From Prevotella sp. (GTDB lineage: Bacteria; Bacteroidota; Bacteroidia; Bacteroidales; Bacteroidaceae): 64,000 nucleotides of DNA. The notes under the pieces are model-generated. The model made no database searches. It was not told where the DNA came from and worked only from the letters and a program-made list of their open reading frames with translations. Positions 28,901-36,018 of the stretch are shown in pieces. Location of the stretch: positions 1-64,000 of the forward strand of contig JAFPWS010000011.1 in NCBI GenBank assembly GCA_017412705.1, in the 5' to 3' direction. Every line of letters begins with the position of its first letter. Position 1 is the stretch's first letter. The position numbers and the translations under genes are program-made.

Positions 28901-29420
28901 TCTGGTGAAGAAGGTGAAGTGCAACTTCCGTACCATGGGTAAGAAGTTCGGCAAGCTGATGAAGGGTGTAGCAGCCCAGATGGACGGCTTGTCGCAAGAG
29001 CAGATTGCCCTGCTGGAGAGCCAAGGCACCATTGGCATCCAGGTGGAGGGCAGCGACCTGACCGTTGAGCTGGCCGACGTAGAGATTATCAGCGAGGATA
29101 TCCCTGGCTGGCTGGTGTCGAACGAAGGCTCGCTGACCGTAGCCCTGGAGGTGGAACTGACCGACGAGCTGCGTCAGGAAGGCATGGCCCGTGAGATTAT
29201 CAACCGTGTGCAGAACATCCGCAAGGACAGTGGTTTGGAGATTACCGACCGTATCCGTATCACCTTGGCACCCAATGACGAGGTGGAGAAGGCTGTCAAT
29301 GCCTTTGGCGACTACATCAAGACACAGGTGCTGGCCGACAGCATCACCCTTGCCCCCAACGATGGCACGGAGGTGGAGTTTGACGACTTCAAATTAAAAA
29401 TAACTATAACTAAAGCTTAA
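25992..29420 (+). CDS. ileS: Isoleucyl-tRNA synthetase
   Basis: Class I synthetase of 1142 residues charging tRNA-Ile. The HIGH-like motif is PGIHH at about residues 62-66 in PPSANGHPGIHHV, and the KMSKS-like motif is GNKMSKHVGN near residue 699. The editing domain (CP1) lies between and contains AWTTTPWTLAAN. The length and motif style match the long, eukaryote-like IleRS type common in Bacteroidetes, which in other bacteria is linked to mupirocin tolerance. The start may be 25992 (MYKEKYMGKRF) or 26010 (MGKRF). It is the first gene of an eight-gene plus-strand run. Confidence 0.97.
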   Translation: MYKEKYMGKRFAEHNGLNLTQTNNDVLQMWKEKNVFWRSVEEREGCPQFVFFEGPPSANGHPGIHHVLARSIKDTFNRYKTMRGFQVKRKAGWDTHGLPVELGVEKELGITKADIDNKESERYISTEDYNKKCRENVMMYTAEWRELTEKMGYFVDLDHPYITYDNKYIETLWWLLKQFYEKDLLYKGYTIQPYSPAAGTGLSSHELNQPGCYRDVKDTTCTAQFKMKNPKPEMAEWGTPYFLAWTTTPWTLAANSALCVGPKIDYVAVQTFNPYTAEPITIVMAEARLAAYFKEEGKDGDLAAYKAGDKVIPWKTVGHYKGTDLVGMEYEQLMPAIKPMGDAFRVIPGDYVTTDDGAGIVHIAPNFGADDAFVAKKAGICPIVLIDKKGAERPVVDLQGKYFVVEDLAPDFVKNYVDVDEWGKFAGRYVKNAYDDTLTDKDETLDISICMDLKAQNKVFKIEKHVHNYPHCWRTDKPVLYYPLDSWFIRSTAKKDRMFELNKTINWQPESTGTGRFGNWLENLNDWNLSRSRFWGTPLPIWRSEEGEEICIGSVEELYNEIEKAVKAGVMASNPLKDKGFVPGDMSQENYDKIDLHRPYVDYIFLVSETGKKMKRESDLIDVWFDSGSMPYAQIHYPFENRELIDKGIAFPCDFINEGVDQTRGWFFTLHAIATMIFDSVAFKNVISSGLVLDAKGNKMSKHVGNVVNPFEMIEKYGSDAVRLYMMTNSEPWDNLKFDPEGVDEIRRKFFGTLYNTYSFFALYANVDGYDPSEALSADAERPEIDRWILSSLNTLVQKVTAELENFDPTRAGRLIDAFVNDDLSNWYVRLNRKRFWGKEMSDDKRSAYETLYTCLLTVSKLLAPFAPFYADQLYKDLGGEKDSVHLDSFPVAEESLIDKDLEARMEMAQKITSMVLALRRKVNIKVRQPLQSIMVPATDEQKRHIEAVKDLIMNEVNVKELKFVEGAGILVKKVKCNFRTMGKKFGKLMKGVAAQMDGLSQEQIALLESQGTIGIQVEGSDLTVELADVEIISEDIPGWLVSNEGSLTVALEVELTDELRQEGMAREIINRVQNIRKDSGLEITDRIRITLAPNDEVEKAVNAFGDYIKTQVLADSITLAPNDGTEVEFDDFKLKITITKA

Positions 29421-29425
29421 TTATT

Positions 29426-29806
29426 ATGGCAGAGAAAACACGTTACACGGACGAAGAGTTAGAAGAGTTCCGTGAGATTATCAACGAGAAACTGGCTCTC
29501 GCCAAGCGCGACTACGACCAGATGATGAGTGCATTGATGAACAAGGACTCTAACGATGTGGACGATACGTCACCCACCTACAAAGCACTGGAGGAGGGTA
29601 GTGTCACCCAGTCGAAGGAGGAACTCATACAGATGGCATCACGCCAGCAGAAGTTTATCCAGGGGCTGAAAGGTGCGCTGCAGCGTATTGAGAACAAGAC
29701 CTATGGAGTAGACCGCATCACCGGAAAGCTGATTCCGAAGGAGCGTCTGCGCGCTGTGCCTCATGCTACGCTGAGCGTGGAGTCAAAGATGGCAGGCAAG
29801 AAGTAA
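29426..29806 (+). CDS. TraR/DksA family regulator lacking zinc-finger cysteines
   Basis: A 126-residue DksA-like protein with an N-terminal coiled-coil part (FREIINEKLALAKRDYDQMM) and a C-terminal finger region reading ENKTYGVDRITGKLIPKERL. In classical DksA this region holds four zinc-binding Cys; here none remain, and YGVD replaces the usual YGxC. The acidic pair in the coiled-coil turn region (NDVDDTSPTY) is kept, so binding in the RNA polymerase secondary channel is plausible. It sits 5 bp after ileS and abuts lspA with no gap. Confidence 0.85.
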   Translation: MAEKTRYTDEELEEFREIINEKLALAKRDYDQMMSALMNKDSNDVDDTSPTYKALEEGSVTQSKEELIQMASRQQKFIQGLKGALQRIENKTYGVDRITGKLIPKERLRAVPHATLSVESKMAGKK

Positions 29807-30460
29807 ATGACGAGTAAAGGCATCACCGGAAGAGGATGGCTGGCAGCAGCAATAGTGCTGGCTATCCTCATCATCGACCAGATCATCAAGATTTGGGTTA
29901 AGACACACATGACACTCCACGAACAGATTGAGATTCTGTCGTGGTTCAAGATAGTGTTCATAGAGAACAACGGCATGGCTTATGGCATGGAGATTGGCTC
30001 GAAACTGGTGCTCTCGTTGTTCAGAGTCGCAGCCATCGGTATTCTGGGTTACTACATTTGGCAGCAGGCCAGGAAAGAGGCCCGCTACGGATATGTCGTC
30101 TGCCTGTCGATGGTGTTGGCTGGTGCTGCCGGTAATATCTTTGACTCGGCATTCTACGGACTGATCTTCAACGCCAGCTCTGAGTACTATACATCGTATT
30201 TCGTGCCTTTCGGCACAGGCTATGCCCCGTTCCTGATGGGCAAGGTGGTGGACATGTTCTACTTCCCCATCATTACTACGACATGGCCTGACTGGGTGCC
30301 GATGGTGGGTGGTCAGCCGTACGTGTTCTTCAGCCCCATCTTCAACTTTGCCGACTCTGCCATCTCGGTGGGCGTCGTGCTGCTGCTGTTGTTCTATCGT
30401 AAGGAGATTGGCGAGATTTCCCTAACCAGGAAAAAGGAGGAGGGCGCAGATGAAGAATAG
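29807..30460 (+). CDS. lspA: Lipoprotein signal peptidase (signal peptidase II)
   Basis: Inner-membrane aspartyl protease that removes signal peptides from prolipoproteins. Four membrane helices are visible. The catalytic Asp pair is in GNIFDSAFYG and FNFADSAISVG, and an Asn-containing loop (IENNGMAYGM) is in the family position. At 217 residues it is longer than the usual 160-170, because of an insert around 115-150 (NASSEYYTSYFVPFGTGYAP), as in other Bacteroidetes. Its ATG directly follows the TAA of the DksA-like gene, and it overlaps the next gene, which encodes a lipoprotein, by 11 bp. Confidence 0.96.
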   Translation: MTSKGITGRGWLAAAIVLAILIIDQIIKIWVKTHMTLHEQIEILSWFKIVFIENNGMAYGMEIGSKLVLSLFRVAAIGILGYYIWQQARKEARYGYVVCLSMVLAGAAGNIFDSAFYGLIFNASSEYYTSYFVPFGTGYAPFLMGKVVDMFYFPIITTTWPDWVPMVGGQPYVFFSPIFNFADSAISVGVVLLLLFYRKEIGEISLTRKKEEGADEE

Positions 30461-31373
30461 CCTCTTGGTCCTTGCTGCCCTGCTGCTGGTGATGGCTTGC
30501 ACTCCCAGCGTTCCGTCGAAGTTTATCCAACCCGGTGAGATGGAGGATATTCTCTATGACTATCACATCAGTCAGGCTATGGTCAAGGCCGAGCATCCCG
30601 GAGAGCAGAGCGACATGGAGAAGACAAAGAACTTCCTGGCGGTGCTCAAGAAATATGGGGTGACTGAGGCAGACTTCGACTCGTCGATGGTGTACTACTA
30701 TTCACACCTTCCCCGTCTGAAGGATATCTATCTGGAGGTGAACGAACGACTGGCTGACGAGGCGAAGGAGTTGGGTGCCTCTGTCGGCGAGATAGGTCGT
30801 TATTCGCAGTATAGTGCAACGGGTGATACAGCCAACATCTGGTCTGGAGCAAGTGACGTGTTGCTGATACCAAAACCGACGATGAACCGTTTCGACTTCA
30901 CGGTTAAGGTTGACACCTCTTTCTATAAGGGCGACTCGTTCATGTTCCAGTTTATGTCTGAATACATCTGGCAGTCGGGCATGAAGGATGCCTTGGTATG
31001 TGTGTTGACCAAGTATGAGGGCGACAGCATCATCCAGACTGTCAATCATGTCTCTGTCTCGGGCTTGTCGCAAATCCGCATTCCAGCCAACAAGGAGAAC
31101 AAGCTCAAGGAGATGCGTGGATTCATCTACTTAGGAAAGGGTGGGGACGACGATGACAATACGCGTAAGATGATGTTCATCAGCCAGATACAACTGATTA
31201 GATTCCATAGCAAGGAGGCTAAGAATGAGACAAAGAACGACAGCATCAAGACGGATAGCCTGCAACGAGGTGATAACGCCAGAAGGAAAGAGCTTGACAC
31301 AGTACGTGTTGGAAATATCAAACGGAACGGTGGTGAACCTCTATCCATTGACACACGAGATGCCGCACACTGA
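30450..31373 (+). CDS. DUF4296 domain lipoprotein
   Basis: A 307-residue predicted lipoprotein. The signal peptide LLVLAALLLVMAC ends in a lipobox with the modified Cys at position 17. The DUF4296 domain follows (QPGEMEDILYDYHISQAMV, then LKKYGVTEADFDSSMVYYYSH), and the C-terminal half is beta-rich. The function is unknown; the family is confined to Bacteroidetes and often sits next to lspA, as here (11-bp overlap). Its last 149 bp overlap a second small gene in another frame. Confidence 0.85.
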   Translation: MKNSLLVLAALLLVMACTPSVPSKFIQPGEMEDILYDYHISQAMVKAEHPGEQSDMEKTKNFLAVLKKYGVTEADFDSSMVYYYSHLPRLKDIYLEVNERLADEAKELGASVGEIGRYSQYSATGDTANIWSGASDVLLIPKPTMNRFDFTVKVDTSFYKGDSFMFQFMSEYIWQSGMKDALVCVLTKYEGDSIIQTVNHVSVSGLSQIRIPANKENKLKEMRGFIYLGKGGDDDDNTRKMMFISQIQLIRFHSKEAKNETKNDSIKTDSLQRGDNARRKELDTVRVGNIKRNGGEPLSIDTRDAAH

Positions 31374-31455
31374 GTGGTGGCCCGGAGCGATTACGCTTGG
31401 CAGAGCTGATGATGGCAATATCGTCGCCAGCTATCAAGGAAAGGCAATAACTTAA
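31225..31455 (+). CDS. Small conserved-type protein overlapping the DUF4296 gene
   Basis: A 76-residue frame (RRIACNEVITPEGKSLTQYV, then NGTVVNLYPLTHEMPHTEWW) that overlaps the previous gene by 149 bp in a different frame and extends 82 bp past its stop. Small proteins with this pattern (an N-terminal antitoxin-like beta strand, then PLTxExxxTEW) are, from memory, found next to DUF4296 genes in other Bacteroidales. It ends 17 bp before the MFS gene. The function is unknown. The start may lie further in, but no ATG exists between 31228 and the conserved core. Confidence 0.65.
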   Translation: MRQRTTASRRIACNEVITPEGKSLTQYVLEISNGTVVNLYPLTHEMPHTEWWPGAITLGRADDGNIVASYQGKAIT

Positions 31456-31472
31456 AACAGGAACAAAAGATA

Positions 31473-32777
31473 ATGAAAGTACGTTTAGCGGTAATGAATT
31501 TCCTGGAGTTCGCCGTGTGGGGAGCTTACCTGACCTGTATGGGCAACTATCTGGGAATAGCGGGACTGGGCGACAAAATCAGCTGGTTCTATGCTATTCA
31601 GGGTATAGTAAGTATATTCATGCCGACACTGATGGGTATTGTGGCTGACAAGTATATCCAGCCTCAGCGCCTGTTAGGCATTTGTCACCTGCTGGCAGGA
31701 GGCTTTATGCTGGGATGTTGGTGGCTTGGTGTCGAAGCAGGCTTCGGTAATGAGATTTCCGATAAGCCGGCTTTCATCGCTTTGTATACGCTGAGCGTGG
31801 CATTCTTCATGCCTACCATAGCCCTTTCCAATACGGCTGCATTTACCATTCTGAAGAATAACAACATGGATACGGTTAAGGACTTTCCGCCTATCCGAGT
31901 GCTGGGAACGGTTGGCTTCATTGTCACCATGTGGTTTGTCAACTGTGCGGTATGGGAAGATGGTAGCTTCTCGATGACGCTGGCGGACAATGCCCATAAG
32001 TTCCAATACACCTATATGCAGTTTTTCGTATCGGGACTGCTGAGCATCTTGTTGTTTGTCTACTGCTTCTCGCTGCCAGAATGCAAGGTGGAGAAGAAGG
32101 ATGTGAAATCGCTGGTGGAGAGCTTGGGCCTGAATGCCTTCAAGCTGTTCAAACGCAAGCAGATGGCAATGTTCTTCATCTTCTCGGCATTGCTGGGCAT
32201 GTGCCTGCAAGTGACCAATGGCTATGCAGGACCGTTTATTACGAGTTTCAAGGGTAGTGCCGATGCTGCTGTCGCCTCGTCCTTTGCGGCTAACAATGCC
32301 ACATTGCTTACGTCTATCTCGCAGATAAGTGAGGCGTTATGCATCTTGATGATACCTTTCTTCCTGAAACGTTATGGTATTAAGATAGTGATGCTCATGT
32401 CGATGTTTGCCTGGGTGTTCCGTTTTGGCTTCTTCAGCATTGGCAACCCGGCAATGCCAGGTGTTCTGTTCTTCATCTTGTCGTGCATTGTCTACGGTGT
32501 AGCCTTCGACTTCTTTAATGTGTCGGGGGGCATCTTCGTTGACCAGGAGTGCGAGCCCAGTATCAAGGCATCGGCACAGGGACTGTTTATGATGATGACG
32601 AACGGTGTCGGTGCCACTGTCGGTACCTTGGCAGCTGGCGATATAGTCAACTACTATTGCCGATGGGAAGGTGGCTATCTGACAGGTGACTGGCAGACTT
32701 GCTGGTTCATCTTCTCTGCCTTTGCATTGGTAGTCAGCATTTCGTTTGCCCTTGTATTCAAACCTGAAAAGAAATGA
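31473..32777 (+). CDS. MFS transporter, nucleoside:H+ symporter type
   Basis: A 434-residue major facilitator protein with twelve predicted helices, resembling the NupG/XapB nucleoside permease family. The N-terminus MKVRLAVMNFLEFAVWGAYL, with YLGIAGLGDKISWFYAIQG after it, is typical, as is the FFNVSGGIFVDQE segment in the C-terminal half. It probably imports nucleosides using the proton gradient; the exact substrate is an inference. It overlaps rsmE by 4 bp. Confidence 0.87.
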   Translation: MKVRLAVMNFLEFAVWGAYLTCMGNYLGIAGLGDKISWFYAIQGIVSIFMPTLMGIVADKYIQPQRLLGICHLLAGGFMLGCWWLGVEAGFGNEISDKPAFIALYTLSVAFFMPTIALSNTAAFTILKNNNMDTVKDFPPIRVLGTVGFIVTMWFVNCAVWEDGSFSMTLADNAHKFQYTYMQFFVSGLLSILLFVYCFSLPECKVEKKDVKSLVESLGLNAFKLFKRKQMAMFFIFSALLGMCLQVTNGYAGPFITSFKGSADAAVASSFAANNATLLTSISQISEALCILMIPFFLKRYGIKIVMLMSMFAWVFRFGFFSIGNPAMPGVLFFILSCIVYGVAFDFFNVSGGIFVDQECEPSIKASAQGLFMMMTNGVGATVGTLAAGDIVNYYCRWEGGYLTGDWQTCWFIFSAFALVVSISFALVFKPEKK

Positions 32778-33493
32778 AAGAGGTAAGATTCTTCTATGCC
32801 CCTGATGCTACCACAAGTCAGGAACTGCCTAACGACGAGGCCATGCATGCCCTGCGAGTGCTTCGTCTGAAGACTGGTGACGAGATGATGCTGATGGATG
32901 GGGTGGGTAACTACTACCGGGCAGAAGTGACACTGGCTCATACCAAGCATTGCCTGTATGAAATCAAGGAAACCTTTCCCCAGGAACGCCAGTGGCAGGG
33001 GCATGTACATCTGGCCATAGCACCCACCAAGCTGATGGATCGCATGGAGTGGATGATAGAAAAGGCTGTTGAAATAGGTGTTGATGAAATATCATTCCTA
33101 AATTGCCAATTCTCTGAACGCCGGCTTGTCAAGACACCAAGAGCTGATAAGATTGTCGTCTCCGCAATGAAGCAGAGCCATAAGGCATGGAAGACACAGC
33201 TCAACGACATTGTTCCTTTTAAGGATTTCATCACTCAGCCTCGTGAGGGACGGAAGTTCATTGCTCATTGCTACGAGGAGATTCCCCGTACTTATCTTTA
33301 TGATGAACTCCGCCAAACAGCTCCTACTGATGACACAACGGTATTAATAGGCCCGGAGGGCGACTTCTCTGTCGACGAGGTAAAAGCAGCCATGGCTAAT
33401 GGTTATCAGTCGGTGCATCTTGGCAAAAGTCGTTTGCGTACTGAGACTGCCGGACTTTCTGCCGTTATGATGATGCAGCTTAGTAAAACCTAA
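32774..33493 (+). CDS. rsmE: 16S rRNA (uracil1498-N3)-methyltransferase
   Basis: SPOUT-class enzyme (239 residues) that methylates U1498 of 16S rRNA in the 30S subunit. The N-terminal PUA-like domain contains DEAMHALRVLRLKTGDE. The knotted SAM site has the hallmark LIGPEGDFSVDEV and LGKSRLRTETAGL. It is translationally coupled to the MFS gene through a 4-bp overlap and followed after 10 bp by the DUF3256 gene. Confidence 0.96.
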   Translation: MKEVRFFYAPDATTSQELPNDEAMHALRVLRLKTGDEMMLMDGVGNYYRAEVTLAHTKHCLYEIKETFPQERQWQGHVHLAIAPTKLMDRMEWMIEKAVEIGVDEISFLNCQFSERRLVKTPRADKIVVSAMKQSHKAWKTQLNDIVPFKDFITQPREGRKFIAHCYEEIPRTYLYDELRQTAPTDDTTVLIGPEGDFSVDEVKAAMANGYQSVHLGKSRLRTETAGLSAVMMMQLSKT

Positions 33494-33503
33494 CAATAGA
33501 ATA

Positions 33504-34073
33504 ATGAGAAAGATATTCATATCCCTGTTCATGTTTGTTTGTTTCGGAGTTTCAGCTCAGGAAGCGACAATGCGTGATGTCTTCAGGCAGATGCCTGACT
33601 CCTTGATTCCTTACCTTAGCTCGAACAACCGTTTGGACTTTATCGACTTCATCGATTCCAAGATGGACGCCGAGGTCGCTAACTCGTTAGGAGGCAAAAG
33701 TCGGATGAAGAAACTGACAGACAAATACGTGTCGTTGGCGTTGAATGAGGCAGCTTCAATAGAAATGATGCTGTTGCCAGTATCGGAACCAGTAGACAGC
33801 ACCAGCCAAATTATCTGTATGATTCGTACTTATGGTAAAGATATTCGTGAGAGTACGGTAGACTTCTATTCTATGAAGTGGAGACTATTAAAGACTTCAG
33901 ACTACCTGACTCCAGCAACAGATATGTTCGTTGCCACGTTGAACGAAGATGAATCTACATTGACATTGACTCCAGAAGTTAAACTTGACACCCCAGCCAA
34001 TGAAGAGCAAAAGGAATTAGTAAAAACGTCAATAACTCTTAAATGGAATAACGGTTTCGTTAATGGATATTAA
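33504..34073 (+). CDS. DUF3256 family secreted protein
   Basis: A 189-residue exported protein with the signal peptide IFISLFMFVCFGVSAQ cleaved near residue 19. The mature part begins EATMRDVFRQMPDSLIPYLS and contains NNRLDFIDFIDSKMDAEVAN, both typical of DUF3256. The family is Bacteroidetes-specific and its function is unknown. It is the last gene of the run from ileS. No terminator directly follows; the nearest hairpins are those at 34175-34208 and 34259-34286. Confidence 0.85.
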   Translation: MRKIFISLFMFVCFGVSAQEATMRDVFRQMPDSLIPYLSSNNRLDFIDFIDSKMDAEVANSLGGKSRMKKLTDKYVSLALNEAASIEMMLLPVSEPVDSTSQIICMIRTYGKDIRESTVDFYSMKWRLLKTSDYLTPATDMFVATLNEDESTLTLTPEVKLDTPANEEQKELVKTSITLKWNNGFVNGY

Positions 34074-34122
34074 AATATAGCATAAAACTAAGAAAAAACA
34101 TGGTGCAATTCAGAAATATTAC

Positions 34123-34130
34123 TAACTTTG
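34123..34130 (+). promoter_or_regulatory. -7 box upstream of a small transcription unit
   Basis: TAACTTTG followed by C. The -33 region is weak (ATGG at about 34100). A hairpin with a T-run lies only 45 bp downstream and no reading frame lies between. Confidence 0.5.
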
Positions 34131-34136
34131 CATGTG

Positions 34137-34208
34137 TGTTTTTCATGGTATTAGATTATTAAGGTTAATTTAAAAGATTGGTTGTCGTGAGACAATCAAT
34201 TTTTTTTT
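34137..34208 (+). ncRNA. Candidate small RNA of about 72 nt
   Basis: The unit starts about 7 nt after the -7 box at 34123-34130 and ends in a terminator hairpin (ATTGGTTGTC/GACAATCAAT with loop GTGA, 34177-34200) followed by a run of T to 34208. It encodes no protein. An inner stretch contains GGTATTAGATTATTAAGG. From memory, similar elements occur in other Bacteroidales intergenic regions, but I cannot verify that here. Start and strand are inferred from promoter and terminator only. Confidence 0.5.
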
Positions 34209-34258
34209 GATGGCTCCATGACAGATTCTCCATAGGGAAAGTATACATTCAGATAATC

Positions 34259-34286
34259 AAAAAGGGAGCCTTGAAGGTTCCCTTTT
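34259..34286. terminator. Bidirectional intrinsic terminator
   Basis: AAAAGGGAGCC/GGTTCCCTTTT hairpin with A-rich and T-rich flanks on both sides. It can end transcripts arriving from DUF3256 or the small RNA on the plus strand and from rplU-rpmA on the minus strand. Confidence 0.75.
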
Positions 34287-34332
34287 ATCTGTTTGTTTGG
34301 AATAAATTATTTGTTTTTTGTTCTCTTCGGCC

Positions 34333-34590
34333 TTATGCTTCAGGAATTACTGATACATAGCTCTTGTCGTGTCTGCCCTTGTGGAACTCTACAGTTCCGT
34401 CGCACAGAGCATAGAGCGTATCGTCCTTACCCATTGCAACGTTGTTACCTGCGTTGTGCTTTGAACCACGCTGGCGAACAATGATGTTACCTGCAACAAC
34501 CTTCTGACCGCCGAAAATCTTAACGCCAAGTCGCTGAGCTGCTGACTCGCGTCCGTTCTTAGAACTACCTACACCTTTTTTATGTGCCAT
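34333..34590 (-). CDS. rpmA: 50S ribosomal protein L27
   Basis: An 85-residue ribosomal protein whose N-terminal tail reaches the peptidyl-transferase centre. The sequence [20 protein letters not shown] is the standard start, followed by [20 protein letters not shown] and [16 protein letters not shown]. There is no cleavable N-terminal extension of the kind seen in Firmicutes. It is co-transcribed with rplU, 19 bp upstream on the minus strand. Confidence 0.98.
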   Translation of the reverse strand: MAHKKGVGSSKNGRESAAQRLGVKIFGGQKVVAGNIIVRQRGSKHNAGNNVAMGKDDTLYALCDGTVEFHKGRHDKSYVSVIPEA

Positions 34591-34609
34591 TTCTTGTTCC
34601 TCCTACGTT

Positions 34610-34927
34610 TTAAGCGATTACTGATTTAACTTCTACCTGGGTGTACTGCTGACGGTGACCGTTGCGCTTGCGAGAGTCCTTACGACGCTTCATCTTGAAA
34701 ACGATAACCTTTTCACCCTTTACGAGTGGATTAACCACTTCGCATACTACCTTTGCACCACTTACGGTCGGTGCACCAACCTGTACTGAACCTTCATTGT
34801 CGACAAGCAGTACCTTGTCGAATTCAACAGTTTTTCCGGCTTCCACATCCTTCATGTGGTTGACGAAGAGCTTCTTTCCCTCTTCTGCCTTGAACTGCTG
34901 ACCGTTGATCTCTACAATTGCGTACAT
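34610..34927 (-). CDS. rplU: 50S ribosomal protein L21
   Basis: A 105-residue 23S rRNA-binding protein. The start at 34927 ([20 protein letters not shown]) was chosen because this is the universal L21 N-terminus, and the frame upstream of it contains no conserved sequence. The C-terminus [19 protein letters not shown] is typical. A strong promoter lies at 35017-35048, leaving a leader of about 80 nt whose structure was not resolved. Confidence 0.98.
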   Translation of the reverse strand: MYAIVEINGQQFKAEEGKKLFVNHMKDVEAGKTVEFDKVLLVDNEGSVQVGAPTVSGAKVVCEVVNPLVKGEKVIVFKMKRRKDSRKRNGHRQQYTQVEVKSVIA

Positions 34928-35016
34928 TGTTTTATTTAATTGTTTAACGGGTTTTTCCGCATGGCGTGTCGCTTCGTGCAACAACTTTATTGAGCCACCA
35001 CGGACTAAATCGGGCG

Positions 35017-35048
35017 CAAAGGTACGAAAAATCTTTGAAACAACCAAA
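35017..35048 (-). promoter_or_regulatory. Promoter of rplU-rpmA
   Basis: On the minus strand TTTG (35045-35048) and TACCTTTG (35017-35024) are separated by 20 bp, an exact fit to the housekeeping consensus. Confidence 0.8.
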
Positions 35049-35057
35049 TATTTATGC

Positions 35058-35149
35058 AAAAAAATAAAGCGATGACCCTCACAGGCGACCGCTTCATATC
35101 TTCAATAGGTATTAGTCCTTTTTAAGGTAAAAAGATTGTTTTCAGGATA
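35058..35149 (-). ncRNA. Candidate small RNA of about 90 nt between rplU and the tRNA cluster
   Basis: A near-perfect promoter on the minus strand (35156-35187) has no reading frame downstream. About 55 nt later comes a hairpin at 35067-35094 (AAGCGGTCGCC against GGGTCATCGCTT, loop about TGTGA) followed by TATTTTTTT at 35058-35065, a convincing intrinsic terminator. The 5' half contains TTTTTACCTTAAAAAGGACT. The unit is independent of rplU, whose promoter begins just beyond the terminator. The function is unknown. Confidence 0.6.
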
Positions 35150-35155
35150 ACGATG

Positions 35156-35187
35156 CAAATTTACAATCTTTTTTGTTAATGAGCAAA
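35156..35187 (-). promoter_or_regulatory. Promoter of the candidate small RNA
   Basis: Minus strand TTTG (35184-35187), 20-bp spacer, TAAATTTG (35156-35163). An 11-bp inverted repeat (AAAAAGATTGT at 35129-35139 and its complement at 35163-35173) overlaps the promoter and the predicted RNA start, so it could form a hairpin or an operator. The rest of 35188-35325 is AT-rich with nothing recognised. Confidence 0.65.
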
Positions 35188-35325
35188 TATTTTCCCAATA
35201 ATTTTTAAATTATTTTCCTGTGCCCCCACACAAACCAAATTGTCTTCAAAATATTTAAGTTTTAGAGTGTGCAAACGATTAAATTTAAATAATTGTAAAT
35301 AATAAGGCTTGTTCCAGAGTAAATA

Positions 35326-35354
35326 AAAAAGAGACCCCTTTTTGGAGTCTCTTT
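35326..35354 (-). terminator. Terminator after tRNA-Glu
   Basis: AAAGAGACTCC/GGGGTCTCTTT hairpin with loop AAAAA on the minus strand, followed by TTTTATTT. It ends the tRNA-Ser/tRNA-Glu unit. Confidence 0.8.
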
Positions 35355-35360
35355 GCTGGT

Positions 35361-35435
35361 TGGTAGTCGATAGGGGAATCGAACCCCTATGCCAAGATTG
35401 AGAATCTTGTATCCTAACCATTAGATGAATCGACC
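35361..35435 (-). tRNA. tRNA-Glu (anticodon CTC)
   Basis: Acceptor GGTCGAT/ATCGACT with a G-U first pair, followed by an encoded ACCA. The anticodon stem CAAGA/TCTTG holds TTCTCAA, with CTC complementary to 35400-35402. The D arm reads CATCTAATGGTTAGGATA, typical of tRNA-Glu. It reads GAG. Confidence 0.93.
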
Positions 35436-35473
35436 ATCCTGTTAGATGCTCTCGCAGAGAAATCCCCTCGGTG

Positions 35474-35560
35474 CGGAAGGAGGGGGATTCGAACCCCCGG
35501 TACGGGAACCCGTACGGCAGTTTAGCAAACTGCTGGTTTCAGCCACTCACCCATCCTTCC
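35474..35560 (-). tRNA. tRNA-Ser (anticodon GCT)
   Basis: Acceptor GGAAGGA/TCCTTCC, anticodon stem GCAGT/ACTGC with loop TTGCTAA, and a long variable arm (CGTACGGG/CCCGTACC type). It reads AGC and AGU. It is transcribed with tRNA-Glu from the promoter at 35612-35643. Confidence 0.95.
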
Positions 35561-35611
35561 TTTAGGATCTTGGAGTCAGAAACCGTGGGGTTATCTCCTT
35601 GATTGCGGGTG

Positions 35612-35643
35612 CAAAGGTAATGCTTTTATTTGAACCCTGCAAA
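35612..35643 (-). promoter_or_regulatory. Promoter of tRNA-Ser(GCT)-tRNA-Glu
   Basis: Minus strand TTTG (35640-35643), 20-bp spacer, TACCTTTG (35612-35619). Confidence 0.8.
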
Positions 35644-35691
35644 TTTTTTAGCGACTTTTTTCACTTTTACCTTATTTTTCTTTTCCTGTTG

Positions 35692-35764
35692 AGCGGAATA
35701 CGGGACTCGAACCCGCGACCCTCGGCTTGGGAAGCCAATGCTCTACCAACTGAGCTAATTCCGC
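35692..35764 (-). tRNA. tRNA-Gly (anticodon CCC)
   Basis: Acceptor GCGGAAT/ATTCCGC, D arm TAGCTCAGTTGGTAGAGCA, anticodon stem TTGGC/GCCGA with loop TTCCCAA, and T arm GGGTTCGAGTCCC. It reads GGG. It lies downstream of a terminator (35791-35825) and no promoter of its own was found, so read-through is likely. Confidence 0.95.
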
Positions 35765-35790
35765 AAAGAGAAATATCTGCATAAGAAAAA

Positions 35791-35825
35791 TAAAAGAGCC
35801 AGAACTTGGAAATCTGACTCTTTTT
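35791..35825 (-). terminator. Terminator between tRNA-Thr and tRNA-Gly
   Basis: AAAAAGAGTCAGA/TCTGGCTCTTTT hairpin on the minus strand (one G-U pair), followed by ATTTTT. Because tRNA-Gly lies beyond it, termination may be partial. Confidence 0.65.
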
Positions 35826-35834
35826 AGGAAAGTG

Positions 35835-35907
<73 letters not shown>

Positions 35908-35976
35908 AGCCTTTCAATGTTTCGTATTTGCGTTTTATACCTTTAGTTCAAAGAACTCTTTGCTCGAAAGCGAGTG

Positions 35977-36008
35977 CAAAGGTAATACATTTTTCTGTAA
36001 CGGCCAAA
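35977..36008 (-). promoter_or_regulatory. Promoter of tRNA-Thr(-Gly)
   Basis: Minus strand TTTG (36005-36008), 20-bp spacer, TACCTTTG (35977-35984), just downstream of the uvrA stop codon. Confidence 0.8.
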
Positions 36009-36018
36009 TCTTTTTGCC

